DNA of 64,000 bases. It comes from Bolinopsis microptera (taxonomy: Eukaryota > Ctenophora > Tentaculata > Lobata > Bolinopsidae). The stretch covers positions 12,328,635-12,392,634 of the forward strand of contig NC_087079.1 of NCBI RefSeq assembly GCF_026151205.1, given 5' to 3'. Positions 25,601-40,600 of the stretch are shown here, piece after piece; position 1 is the first letter of the stretch, and every line of letters begins with the position of its first letter. Under the pieces are notes generated by a model. It had not been told where the DNA came from. It saw nothing but the letters and a program-made list of their open reading frames with translations, and did no database searches. Made by a program: the position numbers and the translations under genes.

Positions 25601-28600
25601 ATGATCCGCACTTGTAACAAAGTGTGTTAGCAACCCGTGTGTTAGCAACTGGTGTGTTCCACACGTGGCACGTGGAAAAGTCATCCGGAATCCAGTCACT
25701 GCCAAACATGACCACATCGGATCACGTGTTAAACTTCCGTTCGGTGGTTGGTATTTGGCGGGAAAAAACCAATTTGTTGTTAACTTTGGAGGTGTTAACT
25801 GTTAATTTAATACTGTATTTTAGGAGAGAGGGAGATATATAATACTGGATACTACTGGATACACCCTTATCATGTTATAAGTAGTAACTAGCGTCTGATT
25901 AAACACGCGCTGACAGTTCGTATATATACAGCCCGACCCTTATTCGAGCCAGAAAGTCTAGAGGAGTACTAGGACAGAGGAGTACTAGGACAGAGGAGTA
26001 CTAGGACAGAGGAGTACTAGGACAGAGGAGTACTAGGACAGAGGAGTACTGGGACAGAGGAGTACTAGGACAGAGGAGTACTAGGACAGAGGAGTACTAG
26101 GACAGAGGAGTACTAGGACAGAGGAGTACTAGGACAGAGGAGTACTAGGACAGAGGAGTACTAGGACAGAGGAGTACTAGGACAGAGGAGTACTAGGACA
26201 GAGGAGTACTAGGACAGAGGAGTACTAGGACAGAGGAGTACTAGGACAGAGGAGTACTAGGACAGAGGAGTACTAGGACAGAGGAGTACTAGGACAGAGG
26301 AGTACTAGGACAGAGGAGTACTAGGACAGAGGAGTACTAGGACAGAGGAGTACTAGGACAGAGGAGTACTAGGACAGAGGAGTACTAGGACAGAGGAGTA
26401 CTAGGACAGAGGAGTACTAGGACAGAGGAGTACTAGGACAGAGGAGTACTAGGACAGAGGAGTACTAGGACAGAGGAGTACTAGGACAGAGGAGTACTAG
26501 GACAGAGGAGTACTAGGACAGAGGAGTACTAGGACAGAGGAGTACTAGGACAGAGGAGTACTAGGACAGAGGAGTACTAGGACAGAGGAGTACTAGGACA
26601 GAGGAGTACTAGGACAGAGGAGTACTAGGACAGAGGAGTACTAGGACAGAGGAGTACTAGGACAGAGGAGTACTAGGACAGAGGAGTACTAGGACAGAGG
26701 AGTACTAGGACAGAACTAGAGGAGTACTAGGACAGAGGAGTACTAGGACAGAGGAGTACTAGGACAGAGGAGTACTAGGACAGAGGAGAACTAGGACAGA
26801 TGAGTACTAGGACAGAGGAGTACTAGGACAGAGGAGTACTAGGACAGAGGAGTACTAGGACAGAGGAGTACTAGGACAGAGGAGTACTAGGACAGAGGAG
26901 TACTAGGACAGAACTAGAGGAGTACTAGGACAGAGGAGTACTAGGACAGAGGAGTACTAGAACAGAACTAGAGGAGTACTAGGACAGAACGGCCTAAGCG
27001 AGGATGATAATCGACTGGTTGTGGTGAGGGGTACATGCCTCATTTCTTTTCCTTTTTGTAGCTGAAAACTTGAGAACAAACTGCAAAGTGCCGGGGTATC
27101 ATAACGGTCGTCGAAAGCAATTATTCTTGCGTAACCCCGATTGTAACTGTAGCTCCCGAATTCTAAACCCTCGCGACATTCTAACATTGGAAGCTGAACG
27201 AACTTGAGCACAAACTACAAAGAAATGGGACCTGATAACGGTCACCGCCTGTAATCAGGGTAGAAGAGTAGAAGACAAACGACCGAACCGGAGCTAACCA
27301 GCAGTGGAGGGATGAAGGTAAGTAATAATACAAAACAGTTACAATTTGTAATTATCTTACATAAGTAACCGCCGTAGCGGCGAGTAACAGTAAATACAAT
27401 AGACATTTAGCCTACTTAAGAAGACTGTTTAGTAGGCGCTGTATAACACATAAGTAACAAGAGGAAATGGTGACAAAGGAGACAAAGGAGACAAAGGAGA
27501 CCCTGAAAGAGGGTCCGGCACTACAATATAAGTATCTGGTACAACAATGAAATGTACATTTAATCAGGTTTGAGAGGAGTTAACACGTATCAAACTACCG
27601 AATCTTCGCAGTGCTCATGCGCTTATTTAGATAAAAGGAAGTGCGACTTTTCATAGGACAAGTTAGTGTTAAATGCAGTTGTATTTGATGTCATTTTGAT
27701 TTGAATCGCACTTATGTATAATATATCATGTCGGCTCAGCTAATCAAATGCTTCCTATATTCAAGCAGCGCTGCAATGGGTTAATGACTGAAGCACATAT
27801 CTTTAGCATTCAATTAGATATGCTACATAATTGTAGCAATTTTATGCAGCAAGTATATATACTCGTATTTATACGAGTTTGCACGAATACACGACTTTTG
27901 TCCGAACGCGACTCTTGCCCGAATTAGGGTTAAGGTTAACTTATGGTTAGCCGTAAGGGTAAGGGTTAGGCCAATAATTCGTCGATTTTTTTAAGAAGCT
28001 CATTTCAATGTTTGGACACTTACTTCAATGTTTGGACAAATATAAGAGGCACAATAAATAGTAATATAGAAACACCAAATGAAGCACGGTCAATCATCGA
28101 GGGAAAATAAATTGAGGCCAATGGTAAACTAAGTGGTATACAACAACACACCATGTTAAAACATAGCTTAGCTCCAAACGTATGTCAGTATTATACGACT
28201 ACAAAAAGTCATAACCTCCTAATTATTCAGCCACACCCTGGGGTAGCTCCTTCATCCGGGTTATTGCTATTGTTAAAATATAACTACTTCTCTTGTGTAT
28301 GATCTACTGACCAGCCCATTCAAGCCAGGTACCCTCCTTGTTTGTGAGAGTTCACTGGGATCCATCTGGCTCCACCTGTCGCCCCTTAAAACGGGGAAAA
28401 CGCGAGGTTTATATCCTATCGTCTTATAACCCACTAGTAGCTGAATAATCCTACAAGTACATCTAAGATGCAATTGTTACCTGTCACTATATAATCCCTT
28501 AACAATATAACTTTAAGCGCTACCTATAAACCTGTGTGTTTTGTGAGTAAAGTTACAAAGAATTCGAAATCAGGATCACTAAAATGACTGTATAATTTAT

Positions 28601-31600
28601 GCAATTATAAGTAAGTTGTGTGATGTTGCAGGTTTTGTAGTATTACTAGTCCAACATTTAGGACATGTGATCATTTTAGGGAACTTCCGCCCTTGTGTCA
28701 TGTGATCGACCTCCACCCTCGCGACCTCCGCCGTCGAGTCCAGCCTTTTAGGAAACTTCGGCCCTTGACACCTACGCCCTCGCGACTTCCGCGCTAGCGA
28801 CCTCTGCCCTCGCGACCTCCGCCCTCGAGTCCAACCTTTTAGGAAACTTCCGCCCTCGCGACTTCCACCCTCGCGACCGATTCCCAATGAGACATGCGCG
28901 CAATCCAGCAGACCCTTACAAGGATTCCCACCGTGTATATCATACCAATTATTGTTAATAATATAATATATACTGAACCTATTAAAACTTAGGAATATAC
29001 TCATCAGCTTAAACTGCACTTACTTACAATATGTGAGACACAGAGACCTACAATCAAATACACAAATATAGAGATGAAGAAACATGTTATTGTATTAAAA
29101 TATGTATTTTAATTAAAACTACACACCTGTTGGTGGAAGTACTCCGTTCCAGATTTGCCGAGCCCCAATGATACGGTCCCTCTCCTGGGATCCACGGCTA
29201 GGTGTATCTTTCCTCCTCGTAGTCCCTCCTCCTTTGCTTCAAATGTCTTGGTATCGTTTATCAGACACTCCTCGCTTACTTGGATACTCCTGCGAATTAA
29301 GGGAGTTAGATGCAGAAGTCATGTGATATTGTGCCAATTTTGTATCTGCAAAATTATTTAATTATCCATGGCGGCCGAAATTTTAAAAAGACTGGTACGT
29401 TTGACTCGAAATTTTCAGCTAATTCTTTTACTGGTGTTGACTGTTGAGGTGTATCGATAAATTATACAAATTACACAGTCAATTAAACTATGTGGGGTCG
29501 CATTAATCTGTTATAGATTTGAGACTTGAACGATTATTACAAACTCATTATTTACATGGCGGGCACGCCTCCACCATAATTACTATTGGCATAAATGAAC
29601 TAGCTTTTTTAACTATGCTAAAAGTAGAAAGACTAATGAAAATTCGCCTGTTTTGCCGATTCGTAATAATTTTAGATTTGAGATCAACTTTGTACAAGGC
29701 TAAGAAAGAAGCTTGTAACTTTTCTATAGCAAATCTTAGACAATTCTTGGTACAGTACGGCATTGTAATAAAATATGAAAGTGTCATATTTCAAATTTTG
29801 CAAAAAAAAGATACACTCAATCTGAAATACCACAGTATATCAAATATTACTATCAGTACAGCATCAGACTTGTACGTAACTTATCGAGCTTCCGACAACT
29901 TTGTGCGCTCAGCACCGGTTTATGAAACAAGTTTTGAAATCAGTTGAGTATCCAGACTAAAACGACCAAGGGTTTTGTTATTTTAGCCGGTTCATGGAGA
30001 ACCCCAGTCTAACATATGGAGGTTAAGTAAAACAGGAAGTTTAATAAAATAAGTAACTGACTTAATAATCGATAACATCCACCAAGGCGCCAGAAAACTC
30101 TGTCAGTAACAGGCAGTAAATATTAACAGTCAGGTCTTCTGAAGAAAAGCTTTGATATCAGGACAGTAATAACTGAACTTAGACATCAATTAAATAGTTA
30201 TTAGTAACAATTAAATAGTTATTAGTATCTTTGGGTTTGGATAATGGGTATAGTGGTTGAAAGAAAACGTGTTAAGGGATATAGTGATCCCATAATATGA
30301 GCTATCAGTTAGCACATAACGACATGTTTTTGAGTACCAATGAGCTAGATGCTACTTTGTATAGGTTATAAGTGTATACTGTATAGTACTACAGAATATA
30401 GGGTATACTGTATACTGTATAGTACTACAGGATATAGGGTATTGGGTACATGGAGTTGGCTACTATCTACCATTACACATGGGACAGGGTACCAGGTACC
30501 AGTTGGTACTATCTAAATATACCAATAGTAGTTGTGCTCAAGAACAGTATGGTGTGATACTTGCCAACTGACATTTAAATTATGTACAGATTCATATGTC
30601 AGTAATATTATACACTTGTCACATGTGTCAATATGTAACATGAGTCAGGGGAATTGTCAGAATATTTCCAGCTGAGAAGCCGGTTAGTGACAAAGACTTG
30701 ACAGGCTATGCCATGAGAAGTTTGTAAAAGTTTGGGCTCTGTCCAGTAACAACAGACCTTGAGAGTTAGTTGTGAATCTATAAAATGCTAAAATGTCAGG
30801 TAAAGTTTATTCCTTGAAAATTCAAAATTGATAACTTATCTGAATTGTGATTCACAGTAATTGAACAGTTATATTATCTTATTATATGCTGATATGACAT
30901 TTTAGTTCCTTATACGCTGTTATAGTGTTATATGGCGTAGGGTTTGACAAGACACAAGATAACACCATTTGCTTGGTTTCTAATCACACATTGTGTTCAT
31001 ACTCTGACGTTCTTCGTGAAACTTCCAGAATAGGGTAGAAGTTTTGGGGCACACGATTCGAAGAAAAGATATTTTTTAGATTCTTATGATCAAAGAATTA
31101 CTGTTTCTACTCATTTCCCGACAGATTAGATTCGCTTCTCACACAAAATAATGCCCACAGAAAATTATCTCGACCGCTACATCTCCAGATTGCTCCAAAT
31201 CAATTGTCTGGCTGGTTTATCAACCACACATGAAGGGAAACCTCAGAAATACAACTAATCCTTGTAATTCAAGGAGCTATCTACATTTTAGCAGTGCACA
31301 TCCAAACCACATTTATAGTGGAATAGTTTACAGCCAGTGTATCAGACTCAGGAGAATAATCAACTCACAAGAACGACTGGAAACCAGATTGAGTGAATTA
31401 AGCCAAGCATTCAAGGCAGCTGCTTATCCCTCAAAAATGGTGAACAACATTAGCAAAAAAGTTCTCAACTCCGAAAGAAACCTTGAACGAAGACCTCCCA
31501 AGGACAACACACTGAAGCCAGAGATCCTACCAATAAGGGTTGTCTCAACCTACGGAAGTGACTCTGACATTGTCACCACAGTGAAAAAGTATGAGGAGAA

Positions 31601-34600
31601 CTTAAAGAAGACCAGAAGTTTTTGTAACCTGAGTGACTCAAAACAACAGAGTAACACCCTTGAAGAAAAGAAGAATGGCAAAAAGTTCTTCCAATTTGTC
31701 AAGAAAACAGGAAGCAACCTCAAAAGCCGGTTGGTTAAGGTGAAAGAAATAGCTCTGGGGAATAAGCATGGTCAAACAAGGCCGTGTAGAAAGAAGAACT
31801 GTGCAACGTGTGAGTCTATTGATAGTGCTACATCTCCAGATTGCTCCAAATCAATTGGCTGGCTGGTTTATCAACCACACATGAAGGGAAACCTCAGAAA
31901 TACAACTAATCCTTGTAATTCAAGGAGCTATCTACATTTTAGCAGTGCACATCCAAACCACATTTATAGTGGAATAGTTTACAGCCAGTGTATCAGACTC
32001 AGGAGAATAATCAACTCACAAGAACGACTGGAAACCAGATTGAGTGAATTAAGCCAAGCATTCAAGGCAGCTGCTTATCCCTCAAAAATGGTGAACAACA
32101 TTAACAAAAAAGTTCTCAACTCCGAAAGAAACCTTGAACGAAGACCTCCCAAGGACAACACACTGAAGCCAGAGATCCTACCAATAAGGGTTGTCTCAAC
32201 CTACGGAAGTGACTCTGACATTGTCACCACAGTGAAAAAGTATGAGGAGAACTTAAAGAAGACCAGAAGTTTTTGTAACCTGAGTGACTCAAAACAACAG
32301 AGTAACACCCTTGAAGAAAAGAAGAATGGCAAAAAGTTCTTCCAATTTGTCAAGAAAACAGGAAGCAACCTCAAAAGCCGGTTGGTTAAGGTGAAAGAAA
32401 TAGCTCTGGGGAATAAGCATGGTCAAACAAGGCCGTGTAGAAAGAAGAACTGTGCAACGTGTGAGTCTATTGATAGTGCTACACAAATCAGCATCAATGG
32501 GAAACGGGTAAAACCAGCACCAGGTACATGCATCACTTACAACATCATATATTTGATCAGATGTAAACTGTGTGAGAAACCATACGTAGGCAAATCCACC
32601 AGAATGCTACGGGTAAGGTTTGGCGAACACAGAAGAGCATTCTACAAGATCATCAGTGGGCAAAAGGTTGACACGGATGATGACTCAAACTGCGTAGGAC
32701 TCCACCTCCATATAGAGCATGGACTGACTCAGAAGGAAAATTTTAACAATAGTGTTTCAGTGTGTATCCTAGAAAATTCAAGTCCTAGTAGTTTAGATGT
32801 TAAGGAGCACCGATATATACATGCCTTAAATTCCCTCCGCCCCTCAGGAATGAATAGTACAAACCCTTTTAAGATTCCTTTATTGCATAATTGATTTTTA
32901 TTTTGTCTGAGGGGCTTTCCATAAATTATTTTTTTTAAATAATTGGTCCTTTTATTGATGTTTCATATTTCACGGCAGTTTCCTTTTCAGAGTTTGAGTT
33001 TATATTTAGAAACTAACCATACTATCTTTTAGATTTATGTCACTTATGATGGCTCCGGCTGAAAGTACTATGACTCATTTTATCTAGAAGATTGTAGTTT
33101 CATTGCTTCTGAAGTAGCTATCAGTTCGCCGGTCAATGTTGGGTATAATACTCTTGTAATCCTTGTAATATGTCATCGCAATAAGCACGGCCAGGTAGAA
33201 TTGCTAGAATTATATTAGACTTAGTTCCTCCTCTCATCAAATTACTATCGTAATATTGAGCCCTAACTCTGCACTGTACACTATAGTACAGCACATTACT
33301 CGTCACGTTTTGGCATCAGTAGCAAAACATGTCAACCAGAGTTCCACTATGTAAAACATGTAAAAGATGCCAACTTTCTCCACTGTAAGAGGTATCATAT
33401 GTAGACACTTCCGTAGCTTTTAAAACTTCTCTAATTAACCAGAGTTTGTGTATTTAACATACAGTGGCTTATGTTTCCTGGTGGTATTATAGTGTACTGT
33501 AATAGTGTCAATATGTTAGTGATACTGATATTAGTAGTGCAGAGTGTACAATGTTGCACTTTTACTATACACTTTATCATACACACACCCACAGATTATC
33601 ACACGTGCAGTTTGTAGAGTATACATTGCACGTGTGAAATGTACATCGTGCAATGTGGATTAAACTATTGCACGTGGGCAACGCGCGGTAGTAAGCATAC
33701 TGTCAGTATCACGTGATTAAGGAGTCAGTAGTGTTGTTATCATGACAACACTTGACAGGATTTACACACATTCTCCTTGCTACGATAGTATCAGGTGATA
33801 TACTACCATCTCAAAACAGGAATACTGCGATTAGTAGTAGCACACAGATCTGCCCACCTTTATCAGATGATTTTCAAAAGCGTCGGAGTAAAATAGCATA
33901 AATGTTTCAAGAAATCTCTAAAGCTGTACTGGTCGTGTTTCTGCTGAGGTTAATAATGTCTGCAGTTTACAGTCTCCCGAATGCGGTATTCGGAAAAAAC
34001 CATGAAGTATATACATTTACAGTGATACATATAAACTAGCATGGCATGATAAACTGCTAGAATGGTTCTGAAAATTGCAAGGAAATTACCCGATATACTA
34101 ACTTTGGTCTAGTAAAACAGACGTTATTACTCAAGGACGAGCTCATACCGATACAATGAAAGACAACAGATTAGAACACTGTGCGAACATGATGATCGTA
34201 CAGTTTTATATATATACAATATACATAAACAACAGGAACATGTAAATTAACAACAACAACAAACGCCTCAGTCAGTGTTGTACGTGTTTTAAATCTTACC
34301 AGATGTTTTGCCAGTACATTTGGTATTTCCCAGACAAGAGTATTTGTGCAACTTAATGAACATCTTATCAAGGGGTCGTACACTTCTTTTTCGTCCCAAA
34401 GTCAATTAATTTATTATATAATGTATATTTATAGAACGTCTTATTATTAGGTAAGTTCGTCTTAATTCTTATCACCAGGTTTTAAAAGTTTGTTTTTTTA
34501 TGTATTTCTAGTTTGTTCGCCTTATCATCAGGCCAGTCGCTTTGACATCGACAATCTCTATTTTCATTTGGATTGTTCCTATACGCGGGATATAAATGCT

Positions 34601-37600
34601 ATCTTCATTTCATTTTATGTTTGTTGAAACTAGGTACAAAAGGATTTCGCGATTATTTTGGCAAAAAATCGCGATACCGCGAATTTTAACAGACTATACA
34701 TTAAACTATACATAAAATTTGTCGCAAATAATGGGAAAAATCGCGATTCCGTACATGCCGCGATTTCCTTTTGTCCCGGGTTGAAACCCACCTAGAGAGA
34801 TGTTTGAAGACGTTGTTTATCTTACTCCCAATCCTAGTTGAGACTCTAGAACATTCCACCAGAGCTGGATCGATACTGTCTAACAGTTCTTCCTTTACTG
34901 CTGGTGCTTCCTCTCGTAGGGAAGTTTCTAGAAGGCTGGTGGAAGTTGAGATGTTTTTACGCTTTCGTTTTTGGAATTTTGTGATTTGTTACGGTGGGTT
35001 GAACGGATTTTAAAATGTACATTTTTTCCTACGATCATCGGAGTACACTCAAAGCTTCACACAGTTTATTGAATTATCATAAGTTAATAATTCAATTTTA
35101 CATATTATGCATATTATGATTTTCCACATATTAGTATTACTGGGGAAAGTTACTTATTTAGTAACTTTCCCCAGAACAAAACTCTGGGTTTAACTTACCT
35201 TCCTTTAGCAATCCCACTCACAAGCTTGTCTAAAAACGCCATCTTCTGGTTGAAGAGTTGCAGCTGAGTCAGCAGGTCCCTGGGAATGTTTGTTGTAAGA
35301 TTTTGTTGTGGTGCAGTAACCAGTTCCCTCAGAACATGGCTTACTACCATTACAGTAAGTATAGTGTATAGTGTATACGGTATGTATAGTGTATAGTGTA
35401 TAGTGTATAGTGTATAGTGTATAGTGTATAGTGTATAGTGTATAGTGTATAGTGTATAGTGTATAGTGTATAGTGTATAGTGTATAGTGTATAGTGTATA
35501 GTGTATAGTGTATAGTGTATAGTATATAGTGTATACGGTAAGTATACAGTAAGTATAGTGTATAGTGTATAGTGTATAGTGTATAGTGTATAGTGTATAG
35601 TGTATAGTGTATAGTGTATAGTGTATAGTGTATACGGTAAGTATACAGTACGTATAGTGTATAGGGTATGTTATCAAGGATATCATGTACAATTTGTCTA
35701 GCTTTCCACAGTAAAACTAGCGAATCCAAATATCGTTTAAGAGTTCAAGCTTTAAACCTCTAGTTGTATGGTTTCTTAAATGTAACCCAAATGTAGCCCA
35801 ATATTTTAAGTCTGCAATACTGCTTGTTCTAGAAATCCATTGACAACAACCTCTATTTACTTCCTCCGCCATATTTGCACATATTATTATTTAATACGTC
35901 AGAGCCCCATCTTTCTACATATTCCTGAATATTCCTGGATAAGGAACCTGAGTAGCCCTGACAATGTTGCATACTTCAAATCTAACAACATCCTCTTCAA
36001 TCCCTCTACCTCAGACCCCTGGAGATTCTACAATTCTGCACACTGGATTATTCCAGAAATAAGTATACGTATTACGCGTCGCCATATAAGGAAGATGATA
36101 ATACTAATAGGAGAGAGAGAGTATGTTGTTTTCCTGTTTTCACCAAACTGGAAGATGAGTAGAGGGGCTCGTGCGTCACAGTTTTCCCACAACCCGGAAT
36201 AGTTAACTCCTTTATAAAGATTAATGATAATATGTAGTATACAGGATCAATGATGCATTATAATGAACGTAGATGATGTAGGAGATTGGATTGAGCTGTG
36301 TAAATAGGATGTTGGAGAATAAACTGCTAGATGATGCATTATTGCACCATCTTTATTGTAGTTGAATCTCTTCTCACAGAATAGTTATTGAATCCTCAAC
36401 TCACTGCTAGTGATCACTATAATAATTCTAATTTCTAAAGCAACTTCACAACATGCTAAGAAAGAAACTTGATCTGCAGTTGCGCAGAAGCTGGTCCAGG
36501 ACTTGTAGTAGAGTGTATAGGTACCTATTATATTGTACAGTGTATGTTATCCGAGCTTAATAATATTATCTCGACTACACTGCATCGAATTTCAGATGAA
36601 GCACAGGGCTTTATACTGCTCTGCAAGTTGTACCAAGTACAATATAATATCCTACATAACGTGGCAGCACATACCCATTACACATGTGGAAAAAGAAGGA
36701 TTTAAAAACGTGTCACACCTAAAGACGTGTTGAGAGATACAATTCGGACAACCTCACGGAGCTGCAACACTTCAGGAGCTGCAACACTTCAGGAGCTGCA
36801 ACACTTCAGGAGCTGCAACACTTCAGGAGCTGCAACACTTCAGGAGCTGCAACACTTCAGGAGCTGCAACACTTCAGGAGCTGCAACACTTCAGGAGCTG
36901 CAACACTTCAGGAGCTGCAACACTTCAGGAGCTGCAACACTTCAGGAGCTGCAACACTTCAGGAGCTGCAACACTTCAGGAGCTGCAACACTTCAGGAGC
37001 TGCAACACTTCAGGAGCTGCAACACTTCAGGAGCTGCAACACTTCAGGAGCTGCAACACTTCAGGAGCTGCAACACTTCAGGAGCTGCAACACTTCAGGA
37101 GCTGCAACACCTTGTACGGAGCTGCAACACTTCATCTGTTGTTCGGCACGTATTATAGTTTTAAATAATTTGATCAGGGTAAAGGGTCTCACAGGGTACC
37201 AGACTGTTGCCAGAATGTTACCAATCCCACATAGCTGTGACACACGACAACTCGTGTTCGTTACATGGCCCCAAATAAACCAACAAAGGCCCCACAGTGC
37301 GGGGACTGGGGCCCACACTTGTTCGGGTCCCTTCAAAGTAAAAAACCTAGAAAGCAGTTCATTTACGGTATAATCATAGTAGGCCGTTGTCTCCTATTAT
37401 TGTCTCCTGCTATACCAGATGTGGTGGATTACAAAATATATCGAGGCAACCAATCGCCTATTAAGGGAGGATCTGTTTGACGATCCTATTAACCAATAAC
37501 ACACACTAGGATTACTTGCGTAACATTAGGAATCGTTAACCCGGCGGGGTTGCACCAGGGGCGGTGGTAACAGAGCTTCAAGACTCCAGGAGTCTGTTGT

Positions 37601-40600
37601 CGATATCTATGTTTAATAAATTATATATATATGGTATAGATTATTTTGGGAGTCTCTCAAGCAGCTTTGTGAAAGCCACCGAAAGGAAGGATTACAGTCG
37701 ACGCTGACCAATCAGAAGAGGAAGACCAGATGTGGTGACAAAATGTCTCCAAACAGCTAATTTCAAACGGATCTTTCCTTTGGGCTCCATAATGAACAAG
37801 CTGATCCACCGTTACAGTGTCCAAAACAGACCCTTACTCCCGAATCTCACCACTTGTTGTAATATCAAATAATAATATACATAATACTAATACATAATAT
37901 ATACATATTGTTGTAATATCAAATAATAATGTACATTGTACATAATACTAATACATAATGTATATTGTATATGTATTGTTGTAATATCAAATGATAATGT
38001 ACATAATAATAATACATAATGTATATGTATTGTTGTAATATCAAATAATAATGTACATTTAATAATAATACATAATGTATATGTATTGTTGTAATATCAA
38101 ATAATAATATACATAATACTAATACATAATTTATATGTATTGTTGTAATATCAAATAATAATATACATAATACTAATACATAATTTATATGTATTGTTGT
38201 AATATCAAATAATAATGTAGTTCCGGACTGACCTGCAAGAGTAGTCCACGAGTCGCTCCAGACACCCAGTCCCTCCAGAATCATCCTTCTGTATGTCCCA
38301 GAACGCACTGTTACAGAGACAAATTGTTAGTCAGCCCACTCGAGCGAAAACTTAAAACTTATTTTAAAACTAATTGCAAACAATTTTAACTCTTGGAAAT
38401 TGTGCAATGGGAGCAGTCAATGTTGTTGCCTTTAGTGCAAATCGGAATTCTGTGAAAAATTTCAAAAAATCGTAGTCCAAATCTCAACTTCTGATTATTA
38501 AACAAAGTCGAAATCTATGAACCCAATGACCAGGTAATCTAGCAGTTCTAATTTAGTAACTTAGTAACTTATTTACTAATTTAGTAGCTTTGTAACTTAT
38601 CAACTAATTTAGTAGCTTTGTAACTTATCAACTAATTTAATAACTCAATAACTTATTAACTAATTTAATAGCTTTGTAACTTATTAACTAACTTATTAAC
38701 TCAATAACTTATTAACAAAGCTATTTCTATTATCACCTAGTCTGAACGTATCTCCTGAGTAGAGCAACAAAACCAGGGTCCGCCTCTTCTAGTTCTGTGG
38801 TATCCAGAGAGTTGAACACATCTTGAAATATCCTCATAGTCTTGTTGCCTGAGTGACTGAAGGAAGAGTTACTTTTATAGACTGTGTTATAATACTTTTA
38901 TTGCTTTTATTCCCTTTATACTAAGTGTTGTATTAAGTTTATACTAAGTGTTATATTCTCTTTATACTAAGTGTTATATTAAGTTAATACTAAGTGTTAT
39001 ATTAAGTTTATACTAAGTGTTATATTAAGTTAATACTAAGTGTTATATTAAGTTAATACTAAGTGTTATATTAAGTTTATACTAAGTGTTATATTAAGTT
39101 ATACTAAGTGTTATATTAAGTTAATACTAAGTGTTATATTAAGTTTATACTAAGTGTTATATTAAGTTTATACTAAGAGTTATATTAAGTTTATACTAAG
39201 AGTTATATTAAGTTTATACTAAGAGTTATATTAAGTTTATACTAAGAGTTATATTAAGTTTATACTAAGTGTTATATTAAGTTTATACTAAGTGTTATAT
39301 TAAGTTTATACTAAGTGTTATGTTAAGTTAATACTAAGTGTTACTTGCCTGAGTGACTACAGGAAAACTGTACTTATGTTAGAGCGTTTATGTAACTTTT
39401 ATGTATTATTTTAATAAAACTTGGCATAATGTTTTACAATAAATGTTATTTATACATCACTTTATATAATTTATATTAAGTGATTGATAAATTTTTCCAT
39501 GATTAGCGTAAACAGAGAAGTTCACTCAATACGGTGCGGCATCTTTTTAGAGAGCCGTTAAAAATGATGATAGTTTAGCTGTACAGTTCAAATATTTTCT
39601 CCTCTAAACGTCATTTACCGGAGGAGTAGAAGCTAATGTTTCAGTTGTATGACTAATATCAAGTAGCCGGTGTTTCGTGACAAATATCTATAGTAAACGA
39701 GCTATTGGACGGTATTTCATGTCTTGTAAAACATTGAATTCTGATACGTTTAACACTGAACTGTTTTTGAGCTGGGAAAATTCAAGGCGATGCCGTATAT
39801 TTGATGTATTGACATATAAATAATATAAATGTGACGCCAGATTTTGAGTTTGTCGCTAATTAAGTGAGAAAAGTTGTACTAACTGTGTGGAAGTCCGCTT
39901 CTTGAGAGTGAGTCTCAGTTCTGCTGGGCACTTTCTTATCGTCTCGTCTTGTTCGTCATCAGACGACATGTCGTCCTGAGAGAGGACAAGGTGTTACCAG
40001 GGTAACATAGTATTACCAGAGTAACACAGTGTTACCAGGGTAACATAGTGTTACCAGGGTAACATAGTGTTACCAGGGTAACATAGTGTTACCAGGGTAA
40101 CATAGTGTTACCAGGGTAACATAGTGTTACCAGGGTAACATAGTGTTACCAGGGTAACATAGTGTTACCATGTGCAGGGACATAACCTTCATGTTTTAGT
40201 TAGTACAAAGAGTAAAACAGACTCAAAACCAATTTCATCTGAATTTTCTCCATCACTCTATAAACTATTCATGATTCAGTCAGTTGAAATTATTCTCAGC
40301 CATTATAAAATGGGACACTCGACCTCATCGAATGAGTATAATCTTGCTGTGTATCCCGACATAGTTCACAGCCTTGGAGGATGCTGATTGGAGAATGGAG
40401 AACGCTGATTGGAGGATGCTGATTCATCAGTAATGTGTAAAATATAAGCTAAGGAACGGCAATCAAATTTGTGATACAGCAAGAATACATGACATGTTAC
40501 GCAGCTTTAATCATTTTGACGGTACAACAAACAAGGGGACAAGCAAGCAAAAATTCAAACTTCGAAGTCGATGTCAATTTGAAAAGTTGGCGGTTGGGTC

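Noticed and set aside
26957-27211. 84-aa minus-strand ORF considered as a missing SHIP-like exon
   Set aside because: No similarity to the PH-like region, and it overlaps a diverged duplication and satellite edge.
28597-29019. 140-aa minus-strand ORF rich in Arg/Gly
   Set aside because: It reads through the GC-rich satellite; no domain.
35195-35729. 165-174-aa minus-strand ORFs of repeated YTIHYTLYTIH
   Set aside because: Translation of the tatagtg satellite; only 35199-35339 is supported, as a SHIP-like exon in another context.
36727-37158. 143-aa plus-strand ORF with repeated RSCNTSGAATLQELQHF
   Set aside because: Produced by a 17-bp tandem repeat that lacks stops in every frame; no gene signals.
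37919-38308. 129-aa minus-strand ORF
   Set aside because: It reads the SHIP-like exon 38233-38307 out of its own frame and then a minisatellite.
39990-40172. Possible CRISPR-like array (20-bp palindromic units)
   Set aside because: No spacers: units are contiguous, and the DNA is eukaryotic intron.
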